A stretch of DNA of 64,000 bases, taken from assembly GCA_001661515.1 (NCBI GenBank), contig LUVW01000016.1:384624-448623 (forward strand), written 5' to 3'. A program made the position numbers and the translations under genes. The notes beneath the pieces were generated by a model. The model had not been told where the DNA came from. It searched no databases and was given only the letters and a program-made list of their open reading frames with translations. Below are positions 1 through 9,930 of the stretch, piece after piece. This DNA is from Capniomyces stellatus. Lineage: Eukaryota > Kickxellomycota > Harpellomycetes > Harpellales > Legeriomycetaceae. Each line of letters starts with the position of its first letter. Positions within the stretch are counted from its first letter, which is position 1.

Positions 1-17
1 GGGGGGGGGGGGGGGGG
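1..17. repeat. Poly-G tract at window edge
   Basis: The first 17 bases are all G, followed by a short G/A-rich stretch. Several other G/C homopolymers occur in this AT-rich window (8844-8896, 23547-23570, 57112-57122, 61468-61479). A tract at the very edge is most simply a contig end where assembly stopped in a homopolymer, or an artefact. Confidence 0.8.
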
Positions 18-362
18 AGGGAGGTGCTTGCTTTTCAAAACACATATGAAACTGTAGTTATATGAGCACACACGAGTTGTTATTAAAACCGATGCTTTTA
101 TAATCAAAATTCCAATATAGCACTGTCCACAATCAAGCCCATTCTAAATCAAAGCATAAAGCCTCAAAGGCGCTACGCAAATTCCAGTGTAAATACAAGC
201 GTCGCTGTAAATAGTGATAGGTAATGGCTTTTTTTATTACGCTTTTTTCTTTTTATTAATCTCCGGAACTAATTTTGGTGGCCAACTGCTCCACTTTTAT
301 CTGCGTATTAAAACATAATTCTGATCCTAAATAGAATAAATTCATATCTCGGAAACTTTCAA
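18..362 (+). other. 5' region of the first gene, possible upstream exon
   Basis: No complete ORF is seen. A frame open from about 86 to 220 encodes a basic stretch with an RRY-ANSS sequence that resembles a mitochondrial presequence cleavage site, and it ends at a possible GTAATG donor at 221. It has no ATG in that frame. A second possible donor, GTGAGT, lies at 363. These could be 5' coding or leader exons of the next gene, but I could not connect them with certainty. Confidence 0.3.
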
Positions 363-1823
363 GTGAGTCTCGGGAGTTCTGGAGAGCGGCTGGCCTTGGT
401 TGTCAGTTTTGTGTTAAATGGCTATTTCTATCAAAGGAACAATGTATTGTTAGCGCTACAAGAAAAATGCTTAAACAAGAGCAAAAGAGTCAATCCAACC
501 AATAACGAGTCATCATGCTACTTGTTAGCAAAAGAGTCCTTCTCATTAAGTCTGGTTGTACTTGCTGATAGAAATAAACCACGCAGATTTAGCTCACAAA
601 CAAATACTAGCCACAAACGTAGTGGCAACACTGCCAATTACACACAGCCCAAAGGTTTGGGCGATCTCATAAAGATTCGGAATAATACACACAAAGCACG
701 TAGTATAGTTGGCCAAGGCCTTAAAGTTCCAAAGTCTTATATCCATACTGCCAGTGCTAAAAGGAATTCCGACAAAAATAACCAAGAGCTGGTTGGAGAA
801 CTGGATATACTAAAGATTGGAAAGGGAGGAAATGTGGTTAAAATCTCAGCCCCTTTAGAAAATAATAATCTACATAACCCTGACAGTATTACGTTGAGTG
901 GTGTTGATAAACTGTATGATAACGAGAGTCGTGTGATATCGGATGGCACTGGATCAACAAAGAAACTGGATGGCAATGTTCGTTCTGATAACCGCGATGT
1001 TGATGAATGGGTTATGGACGAAAATCCGACACCACAAACCGACCATAGCTTGCAAATTTCGGGTGTTGGTGTCAATAAAATATCAGAGAACGATGACACT
1101 CGGGCTGCAGAGCTGAATTCTGGCGCTGGGGTAGCGAAGAATGAGTCGGATAGCAACATTCGATATTTAGGGTTAGATCAAGCGTTAAACTACCACGAAG
1201 AGAACGTCAGGGCAGTTTTAAATGGCAGCATCCATCCATTTGACTCGTGGGAGGTAGTAAAAAAGCTAAATGATAGCGGTGTTGACATGGAAAAGTCTTT
1301 GGCGTTAATGTCGATAATAAGGGATTTGCACCTAGAGGGCATTTCAAACCTCCAGCAGCTGCTAATGACAACCGATGAAATGGACCATAGCAACTATCAA
1401 ATGAGAGCAAACCTTCAAAAGCTTAAAACTGAAATGTATGTTTTGCGTAAAAATGACCAGTCGATTCTTGCATCCGAATCTGCAACCATTTCTCGCGATA
1501 TTGAAAGCTTGACTCAGCAACTTAGAGACGATGTTGATAATTTACGGTCGGAGATAACAATTGAAATGAATGCAAGAAAGTATGAACGTACCGACGCCTT
1601 CAAATCATCCGAGCTTTTGCGCTATGAGGTGGAGAACAAATACATGAATATATTGGGTGATTTTAGAACTACTATCGAGTCAACAAAAATTCTCATCATC
1701 CGACGAGGCTTGGTTGCTGGTGTTTCTACCATTGTTGTAGTGTTCCTACTACTGCCTTCAGATAACAAGAGTAGTGTTGAAGATATTGACCAAGCCGAAG
1801 CAGAGCTACCATCTATTTCGTAG
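363..1823 (+). CDS. CCDC90/MCUR1-like mitochondrial coiled-coil protein
   Basis: The frame is open from 312 and reaches a stop at 1821-1823; it encodes up to 486 residues from 363. The C-terminal half (about residues 290-470) has the layout of the CCDC90/MCUR1 (DUF1640) family: a short head containing VVKKLNDSG, a long helical coiled coil rich in K/E/L and Q, and one membrane segment near the C terminus (about 447-467, RRGLVAGVSTIVVVFLLL). Family members sit in the mitochondrial inner membrane and are linked to calcium-uniporter regulation or respiratory assembly. The N-terminal 280 residues are low-complexity and carry RRFSS, which suits a presequence cleavage site. Position 363 is GTG, not ATG; the first in-frame ATG is only at 1014, inside the protein. 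The true start is therefore probably in an upstream exon. The family call is fairly firm; the 5' end is not. Confidence 0.65.
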   Translation: MSLGSSGERLALVVSFVLNGYFYQRNNVLLALQEKCLNKSKRVNPTNNESSCYLLAKESFSLSLVVLADRNKPRRFSSQTNTSHKRSGNTANYTQPKGLGDLIKIRNNTHKARSIVGQGLKVPKSYIHTASAKRNSDKNNQELVGELDILKIGKGGNVVKISAPLENNNLHNPDSITLSGVDKLYDNESRVISDGTGSTKKLDGNVRSDNRDVDEWVMDENPTPQTDHSLQISGVGVNKISENDDTRAAELNSGAGVAKNESDSNIRYLGLDQALNYHEENVRAVLNGSIHPFDSWEVVKKLNDSGVDMEKSLALMSIIRDLHLEGISNLQQLLMTTDEMDHSNYQMRANLQKLKTEMYVLRKNDQSILASESATISRDIESLTQQLRDDVDNLRSEITIEMNARKYERTDAFKSSELLRYEVENKYMNILGDFRTTIESTKILIIRRGLVAGVSTIVVVFLLLPSDNKSSVEDIDQAEAELPSIS

Positions 1824-4657
1824 AATATAATACGCAGAACTGAATTACCTTTTTGTTTATTTTTGTGGTTGTTTTTTTCTTCTTTTCTCTTCTTGGCATT
1901 TACTTTGAGATCTGCCAGGAATGTGACGCTGAATTGGCGCACAAGCAAAATAACAGTAAAATGTAAAGTATTTTGAACTATTTGGTAATAACTGTCAAGG
2001 TTGAACCACGCGCTAACTAAGACGATAGCAGAGAAAAGGGTGCTGCAGAAATGAGGAGTTTGGAACTTGACAGCATATTCGACACGAGATCTCTCGCTTT
2101 GGGCGTGAGAGCCAGACCACTTGGCTGTCAAATTATAAGAATCAAGCAAGAAAGAAAAAAAAGTCAAATAGCACATACCAGCTTAGTTAGCTGTATATAT
2201 ACTCTCAACAGATACACACAGTTTGTTGTCGATACTAAACAAAATTCAGATACAATGACATAGTAATGTACGGGGTCAGTTTTTTTATTCGTGGTATCAA
2301 ACCTAAGAGACTCAAACATAGAAGCAATACTTGAAACATCCCTTGCCTAGATAAGACTGCACACTTGTTAATTTTAAACTCGTAATCAGTATAATTTAAT
2401 AAAAAGGCCAAGCCTACTGTGTTGAGTTTGTCAGACATAAGGTATCAGCAGGCATCTGTAGTGTTTATTCTGTATGTAGTATGTACATTTTTGAGTATAA
2501 AATAATCTACTCTAGCAAATTGGCCAATTCTTAACCCATCAAGCCTCAATGTTGGTTTTTTTATTATTAATACGACCCATTACCATGTATCACAATATAA
2601 GGAGTGATCCAATTTCATCCTGTAACTGGGTCATAAAGTCGAGTTTGTTTATATAGTATATGGTGCCTTTTACAAATATTGTCTTTGTGCTATATATTTG
2701 TTTTATAATTGTCGTATTAGTCTGTATCTTATAATTGTGTTTTTTTACTTGAAGGTCTAGTTTTTAAAAGTAAAGTGTTAATCACTTGTGAATCCAACCC
2801 GCTCTGCTCAAAGTTCAAGTATATTTGTACTAATACGTATAGTATACATCGTCATATTATGGAAATGCTTTGTAACATTTACTAAGGGGTTGTTATTCGT
2901 GTTTTTTGTTTCGCTTTATTTGGACTCAATATTTTACGATTCAACCGTTACCTTTAACTCTGCTAATTGAATGTTTTTCAATGTTTTGTTATATATCAGA
3001 TCTGACAACCCCTTTTCCCAATAATAAGTGGATGGCATTCCGTGGATTGCAATAGCCATGGGCAAATAGTTTTTGGTGATACTTTACATTTGTAGAGCAA
3101 ACACGAGTAAAACTTGGATAGGGCATTGTAACAGGTTGATAAAAAAATCGAGTAGGAGATTTTACATTCAAGTAACAGTTAAAGAACAGATTCAGCATTC
3201 TAGGCTGACAATAAAAGCTAGGAAATGCTCAACTGATATAGCTGATTTAAACCCAATGCATATAGCCAGCTGGATAAATTATGCATATGACTAGGCCACT
3301 CTTATTATGCTTGATAATGGCCCAAGAAGTAGGCGCGATTCACTTTACATTTCTGCAACCCAATTCAATAAATTAGAGTTCCATAGGTGATATTGGAGAT
3401 GATTTAATGCCTATAACTATAAGGCATTAAACCCTCTTTACCTCAACCGAAATAATTTAGATAGCAGATATACCAATGATAGCACGCTTTGGTATGTATG
3501 TTTCATATCGTCATGGATAGCGAGTGAATGTATGGTTATAGTATTGGTTGTGGAGCTAATTAAAATCTTGCGTTACTAAAATAAAAGAGTAACGAATTTT
3601 CACCGCTAATTGAAGGAATCAAACACTTGATAATAATCTTTGCATTGTTTTTGCTACTCTTGGGAAATCCAACAGAGAATGGCAAAACTAAATTAGAGGC
3701 AAATATTTGTCTTGCAACTGTGAGCTTTGCCAGTAACAATCTGACCAGTATATATATTACATGCTCAAGACGTGGGTTTATTTGTTTCTTCAAATAAACT
3801 GTCAATTTTACGACACACAATGATATTACTTTAATTTCCATTACTCAGCAGGGGAGAGTAGGATGGTTTGATGTGCTGAGAGTTGTGCTTGCTTTTACTA
3901 TACGCTTGGAAAGAATAAATGTGAAGTTTCAGTTGCTTTGTATACAGCGAATAGGTTACTTGGCCAATATTAAGGACACAAATGGTAATTGAGGAATAGA
4001 CGAATCACGAGTTAGGTTAAATTAGGCAAGTATGAATTTGAACATTGGGAATATAAAACAACTGGCTATAATTTCTTGAGCCCAATGAACAGCTCGAATC
4101 AACTAACATCTTTTGCTAAGATGGTGCAGAATTCTCGAGAATTTGGCATAAATTAGAATTTTAATAAATGGTTTACGCTTTACTTAAAATCGTGGTTTCT
4201 AACCGATTTTATTTTTAAAATCCAATTCAACTTTTTCCAACATTATTTTTTTTTCCAAAGCGAAAGAAACAGTTACAATGTGACTTTATTTTATCACTGA
4301 ACACATTCGTCCTTCTTGCTTTACAACTCAATAATAATTATTTAAAAGGATTAGAAAATCCTGGCTCATTTTAGATAGTATAGCCGTTCAAAGTTGGAAA
4401 TCCAATCTATTTTTAATATTTAAAACCACAGTAACTAATGCAATAGGTCAATAAGTCGAGTTATAGAGCGGAGAAACGAAAGCAGAGTGGATCCATATTG
4501 CTTTTATTTTGTTAAGCAAAGAGGTGTGTGGATTGAGTATTTTGTAAAGAGTTGTGCTACTAGCTGAAACGAATGGTGGAGTTGGTTGTGCTGGTGGCTT
4601 GAATCAAGATCGAATAACAACAACAAAAACGGTATAGTCATTATTAGCGAATATAAT
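1824..4657. other. Intergenic, 2.8 kb, no supported gene
   Basis: AT-rich sequence with only short overlapping ORFs on both strands (for example 2051-2263 +, 2989-3198 -, 3073-3294 +, 3560-3841 -). None shows a domain, a recognisable family motif or convincing splice continuity. The last part, directly before 4658, is presumably the sirtuin promoter and leader. Confidence 0.6.
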
Positions 4658-6878
4658 ATGGAACAGGTAGAAAAGGTAGAAAAGGTAGAAAAGATAGAAA
4701 AAGCTATTCGAATTGAATTGGAAAAGATTGGCAGTAACGAAGAAACAAACGAGGCGTTTGGAGAACAGGATATATTAGAGGTGTGGTCACAGGTTAAAAA
4801 GGCAGTCGAAAGTTCGAAGCGTTGTGTTATAATTACTGGAGCAGGAATATCAGTTTCATCTGGGATTCCAGATTTCCGATCACCGGATGGATTATTTGAG
4901 CAGTTAAAACGCAAGTACCCGAAAGAAGTGGTGAATGGACAAGACTTGTTTGATGCGAATTTATTCAAGAGTCCAAAACTGATCAAGTTATTTTACAATT
5001 TTATGGGAGAGTTGAAACAGTTGGTAAAACAGGCAGAGTGTACACCTACACACAGCTTTATTAAGAAAATGGACCAGGAGGGAAAGCTACTAAGGTGCTA
5101 TACTCAGAATATAGATAATTTGGAAAAGCTTGCGGGGTTACAGACATCATTTTTAGAAAGGTCGCGAGTCAAGAAGCGGCGGAAAAGTGACGAAACTTTG
5201 GTCGAAGGTAGCTATTTGCGATCCGACAATGAAAACGAGGAGGTTGAGATTGAGATTGAGATTGAAAAGGATGTCGAAGAAGAGAGCAAATTTGTGGAAA
5301 GTGACGAAATGTCGGCTAAAAAGGGGATTATGGAAAAGTATATCCAAGATAGTATAGAGACCGACAGCTTGATTCGTTCAGTAAAACTGGAAAAGGACGG
5401 GGAAACAGAAGGCGATGGCAGCACATTTAGCACTGGCGATAGGGACGGGAGCGGGAGTAGCATGGCTGCAAGTAAAAGCAAGAGTGGAAAAAAGAGTGGA
5501 TTTTTAGAGAGGTTTAGAGAGGATGTGTTGAGGGATATTATTGGGGCTGGCGTGAAAGTGGAAAGTGAACTGAAGGCTGACGAAGAGCCTGTAGTGCAGA
5601 ACATGGTCACTTCTTTGAAGGACAAAAGCAAGTCTGAGCCTAGCTGCGCACGAATAGCAGATACTTGCGATGGTGGCAAGCCTAAAAAAAGACACAGAGC
5701 AGGGCTGGACAAGACGTACACTAAGGCTGTACAGCTGCATGGAAGCTTGGAGTTTGTCAGTTGCACATTATGCTACAAAAAGTATTTGTTCTCAGACGAC
5801 TACGTCGAACAGTTCTGCAACGGCGAGTCTGTTGCCTGCCCAAACTGTCTAAGCATTGTTGAAAGACGGAACGTTGATGGCAAACGGACCTTGAGCGTTG
5901 GGTCTTTAAGACCTGATGTAGTACTATACAACGAATTCCACCCACAAGCAGTAAGCCTAACATCTACTATACTACACTAAAGTACAGTACAGTATAGTAC
6001 ACTGAGTTTTGTGCATTTTTGTGTTTGTGCTTGTATTATTCGCACTTTTATTAGCATCATTTGCATTTATATGGTGCTACTAAACCAATTGCTGGCTGAT
6101 GTCTGTGGACTAGGCTTGAATAGCTGTGATTGATAATGCTCAAGTTTTACTAACACATATTTTACACACTGCTTTGCCATAGCACATTATAGGAGCGCTT
6201 AGTGAGTATGACTTGCGTCGAAAGCCTGATCTGTTGATTGTGATAGGCACCTCGCTACGAATTCCAGGCGTCAAAAGGCTTGTGCGCGAGCTAGCTAAAT
6301 GCGTTCGTGCAAGTTCTCCAGGCGTCCACCGGTCAGGGGCTGCTAAATCAATACTGATAAACTGCGGGCCGCCTGCTTCATTTGCTGGGTGGGAGTCTAT
6401 ATTTGACTTTTTTGTTGATGGTCCTTCTGACAAAGCAGTTGAGCTACTGGGTTACTCCATCAACCCCGAAAGCCTGTCTAAACAACAGCTGCCAACATTT
6501 GCAAAGCAGGCTAGCACTATCGCTGATTTCCCAAAGACCAGCACCCAACCACTTAAAAAGTTTAAAGGATCGCGTGTATCCAAGTCCACAAACAATCTGG
6601 ACTCAGAGCCCGAGGTTCCTGACAAATACGAATGTGATGTGCTGGTTAAGCCGCCTCAGGTAAAAAACCTAGGGCCCAGGTCAAAGTCGCTCAACGACAA
6701 GAGCTTGTCCACCTTGATACATTCTAGCACTTACATAAACCTTTTTTCCGATTCTTCAACTCTAACCGACATTTGCTCCAGCGATGTCGATTTTATGTCT
6801 GATTGTTCGTTTAGCGAGTTTGACGACGATCCTCAGCCTACCCAGGTCTCTGGCAACAATTTTCTAGCATCTGTATAG
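4658..6878 (+). CDS. Sirtuin, NAD-dependent protein deacetylase (Hst3/Hst4-like)
   Basis: Two exons, 4658-5950 and 6183-6878, give 662 residues. The 232-nt intron has donor GTAAGC, a perfect TACTAAC branch point near 6150 and a TAG acceptor; splicing is in phase (HPQA joined to HIIGAL). Class I Sir2 motifs are all present: the Rossmann GAGIS with GIPDFRSPDG (about 60-80), TQNID (about 150), the catalytic HG of QLHGSL (about 359), a CxxC...CxxC zinc site (SCTLC, ACPNC), and the late GTSLRIPGVK and LINC motifs. Sirtuins of this type remove acetyl groups from histone H3 in the nucleus and guard silencing and genome stability. The odd feature is about 190 acidic, Ser/Lys-rich residues inserted between TQNIDNLEKLAGL and the catalytic HG, a region that is short in most sirtuins. 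The start is the ATG at 4658; the frame is open from 4586 upstream but without an ATG. Assignment to Hst3/Hst4 rather than another class I type is inference. Confidence 0.9.
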
Positions 6879-7530
6879 TCATTACCCTCACTCTTCCCTT
6901 CATCCAACTACACATCTACTTGGTACAAGTCCTTTATTTTATTTTATTTTATTTTGTTTTGTTTCTGTCTCTGTCTCTGTCTCTGCCTCTGCCTCTGTTT
7001 TCTTTCCTCGTCCCATTACCAGGACTTTACCACACTTCTTCATTCTTCCTTGCTACCCCCTGTCACTTTCTGCGGCTGTGTATTTTGATGTGGCTTTTTG
7101 TTTACCAATGCGTTTCATCACCATGCGTTAAATAGACGAAATATTGGAATATTTCAGGTATTAATTTTTACAAACTTCATTCGCTTGTCATTCTAGTCTT
7201 ATTTTATTACTTGTTACAGCATTTTTTATATTTAGCTTTAGCTTTATTTAACCTTGACTTTATTTAATCTTAACTTTGTTCAACTTTAACTTTGTTCAAC
7301 TATAATCTGATTCAGCTTTTATCTAAACCTTCTCTGCTGGAGACCTGCCACTTTTTGGTGTGACAACTACTGGCAAACTAGTAGACATTGAATTGTTATA
7401 TAGCTAATACTTTATTTTTTTAAAAAAAAGACTGTTTAGTTAATGCTTTTATACTAATAAAATACGGTAACGCTTTAGTGGGGCGTGAGAAAATAGAGTC
7501 CGCGTAGTTTAAAGAGCCTGCTGTTTTTAG
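6879..7530. repeat. Intergenic simple repeats between convergent genes
   Basis: Downstream of the sirtuin stop lie TTTTA/TTTTG pentamers (about 6935-6965), a TCTCTG/CCTCTG hexamer run (about 6966-6998) and a 16-bp direct repeat TTAACTTTGTTCAACT (about 7269-7303). No gene is seen. The region separates the 3' ends of the sirtuin (+) and the complex I subunit (-), so it should contain both polyadenylation sites. Confidence 0.6.
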
Positions 7531-8818
7531 TTAACAAACTTTGTACACAGGGTAGTATTGTCCAGGTAGTTCTACTTCCTGCTCTGCTGAAAATTTGTAT
7601 TTATAGTTTGTTCCTGGTGTTGGTGGAAGATTGGAGGTAGAGTAGAATGGTGTTTTCGACTGCTCTATCACTTGGTTGAGTCCCAGGGCAGCAGCTACCT
7701 CCACCTTCTTCACCTCTGATGATTCAGCTGTAGTGGTTTCCTTTGTTGCTGTGATTCTATTAGTAGAATCATGTTTATTGTCATTAGTTACGTTATTATT
7801 GTCATTAAATACGCCATTATTAAAATTCTTGGTTACTCGAGCATTGGTTTTATATCAGTATTATAATCAAAGCTATATCGTTTATTTACTTTTCAACTGT
7901 TTGTGTTTTTGTTAAAAGCTTGGCAACATCCGCTTGTGTGTATGTGGCTAAACGTGGGTAATTACGACGGACATCTCGTTTTCTATAGGGATTTCCTGAG
8001 ATTGCTGAGGCTTCGGTTTCTGGGCGCTTGTACGCTGGTTGGTCACTATATTTTGTTTTTTGTTTTTATAGTTCATTCATTGATAAGTAGGATATTCCAG
8101 CAGTGTTCTCGCACTTTGGCTCCAGATTTAATCCAAAGCTCAGACTTTATTCGAATTCTTTAACATCTGGAAGTAAGATCCCAGGCTCATACAGCATACC
8201 ATTTGCAACGTAAAAATAATAATAGCTACTGAAAGTCTATGCAATTATGGGTTTAGCGAGACTTACACTGGTGGTGGTTGACGATAAACACCAGCATGGG
8301 TCATCGAATCTTTGTAATCTCTCTACAGATTCGGTGTTATCAATTAAATGTTCTTAGTTTGTATACTTTTATTTACTTGATTAATCTTTGTGCGTGTTAC
8401 CATGATATTTCAATATTCTAATCCAGCCTCGTTTTGTAAAAAGGATTGGTTTAGACAAATAATGTGGAATCATCTTACGATCCAGATCCTTTTTCCAACT
8501 GCCTTCCAAAAGTTTTTAAGCATTTTCCGTTCCAAGGGTTATTTAAAGTATGAATGTGTGGATTAATGGCGGTATTAAATGTCTCTAATTTAAGATCTCG
8601 AACAAATCTTGACTCTAAACTGCTTTGTTGTTTTAAAATATACACTCCAACAGAAAAAAAAAGTAATTGAATAGTTTGGTTTTTTCCTGTTTTTTTTTGT
8701 TTTTGTTTTATTTAAACACCTAATCTATTTAGTATTGAAATTAAATAGGAGCTAACAAAAATACTATTAGCTGAATTTACTATCTTTTCAAATATTGCGG
8801 AAATGGCGCACCAGTCAT
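7531..8818 (-). CDS. Fungal complex I 21-kDa accessory subunit (NUZM-like)
   Basis: No single long ORF exists; I assembled the gene from exons on the minus strand: 8781-8818, 8479-8619, 8267-8320, 7890-8045 and 7531-7756. All phases agree and give 204 residues, close to the usual size. The last three exons are the firmest. They read GVYRQPPPVDQPAYKRPE, then NPYRKRDVRRNYPRLATYTQ, then an Ala/Thr-rich linker and a PPTPGT...YYPVYKV tail. The NPYxxRDVRRNYPRL block and the YYPxY-type C terminus are what I associate with the fungal 21-kDa NADH:ubiquinone oxidoreductase subunit. The donor at 8266 (GTAAGT) is strong; the last acceptor (7757-7758) has a TAACTAAT branch sequence upstream. The first two exons (MTGAPFPQYLKRY...) are plausible but tentative, and the acceptor before 8320 may instead sit two bases upstream. 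The product would act in the mitochondrial inner membrane. Confidence 0.6.
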
Positions 8819-8843
8819 TGAGGCAGGAGAGTTAATGTAAGTC

Positions 8844-8896
8844 GGGGGAGAGGGGGAGGGGGTCCCCCCCCCCCCCCCCCCCCCCCCCCCGGGGGG
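8844..8896. repeat. G/C homopolymer block
   Basis: A G/A-rich run is followed by 27 consecutive C (8864-8890) and then six G (8891-8896). Base composition is sharply unlike the AT-rich surroundings. It lies just upstream of the tentative first exon of the complex I subunit gene. It is either a genuine G-quadruplex-like or hairpin-prone tract or an assembly artefact. Confidence 0.8.
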
Positions 8897-9930
8897 CGAG
8901 GAATTATTAGAATTTGTCCAAATCGATGATTTTGATGTAATTAGCTAAAACTACATCGATGATGCCGCCCCCTTCTCGTGCAACGTGTTATTGTGATATA
9001 CCCTGTATCAGTCAGTAGTTGTCTGAATAATTGTTTTAATTCATCCTTCTATATATCCTTCATTATGTTTTTTTGTACACTGTTATCAAGTCTGTTTTTA
9101 ATCAGAAGTTAGATATATTTAACAGTAGTAATAAAATTTAAAGGAAGAAAAAAAAAGCTTAAACAGAGCCTTGGTTTCCAACACTTTTAATTCTTCTGTT
9201 GTTTATTATCTGGCCAATGTTTGACGAGTTTATAAATAAATGCACTCTTAATCCAGCTGACCAACCATTGGCAAATGAATTTAGCTAGCGGATATACTAT
9301 GATGATTATGGTCGCAATAAATAGGACAATCAATCGGTCGTTTTAAGCTGCTGTGACTCCTGGAGGGGTTGATTCAGTTTCCGAATATCAAGCGCAAATA
9401 CTTTGCGCACTTAATGCCCGGATTCGTAAGAGACGCGTTGCTTGATGGGGCAAAGCTACACTTAGCATACTCGTTGGGCGATATACCATATACCACTGCT
9501 TTCTAAATATTTATTAGCGGAGTAGTAGAAAATCCCTTGCCAATTTAGTTGATAAATAAAATTACGCATTTTTCAGGTTATTCAAACGTCAATATCTTAA
9601 AACTCTCAACCTTTTGTATTTGTTTTTATTTTATTTGCCGCGAGTAAAACACAGTTTTGCGCCTTTTAAAGCTATATAATTTTAAATTTGTAACTCTTAT
9701 TTACTGTTTACAGAATTAGTATAAACACAGCAGACGAATTGTAGGACCATAATTATACAGCGTTGGAGTTAAAAATAGAGTATAGTAGCAATAGTGCAAC
9801 TACTTTTACCTTTTCACTTTTATTTAGTCAGACTCAGAATAGTAAATTTCAGAAAAAATATAATAGTAAATCCAAGCTTAATCTTAAAGTCGCAAATAGA
9901 TTTGGTTGGTAATCAGTAAATTGTCATAAA
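8897..9930. other. Intergenic with possible decayed or unresolved small gene
   Basis: On the minus strand between 9187 and 9569 there are short protein-like frames: an ATG at 9569 begins MRNFIYQLNWQGIFYY, a frame near 9330-9420 reads KVFALDIRKLNQPLQESQQL, and a frame at 9187-9342 encodes a membrane segment (RLIVLFIATIIIIVYPLAKF) plus a short tail and a stop. They lie in different frames, so they are either exons of a small spliced membrane protein or a frameshifted relic. I found no splice solution. The remainder is AT-rich and featureless; the end is the promoter and leader of the SNF4-like gene. Confidence 0.3.

Noticed and set aside
2989..3294. Overlapping ORFs on both strands that at first looked like a retroelement fragment
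   Set aside because: No reverse transcriptase, integrase or protease motif and no terminal repeats are visible.
7903..8163. 86-codon plus-strand ORF with hydrophobic residues
   Set aside because: It is the shadow of the minus-strand complex I subunit exon at 7890-8045 and its intron.
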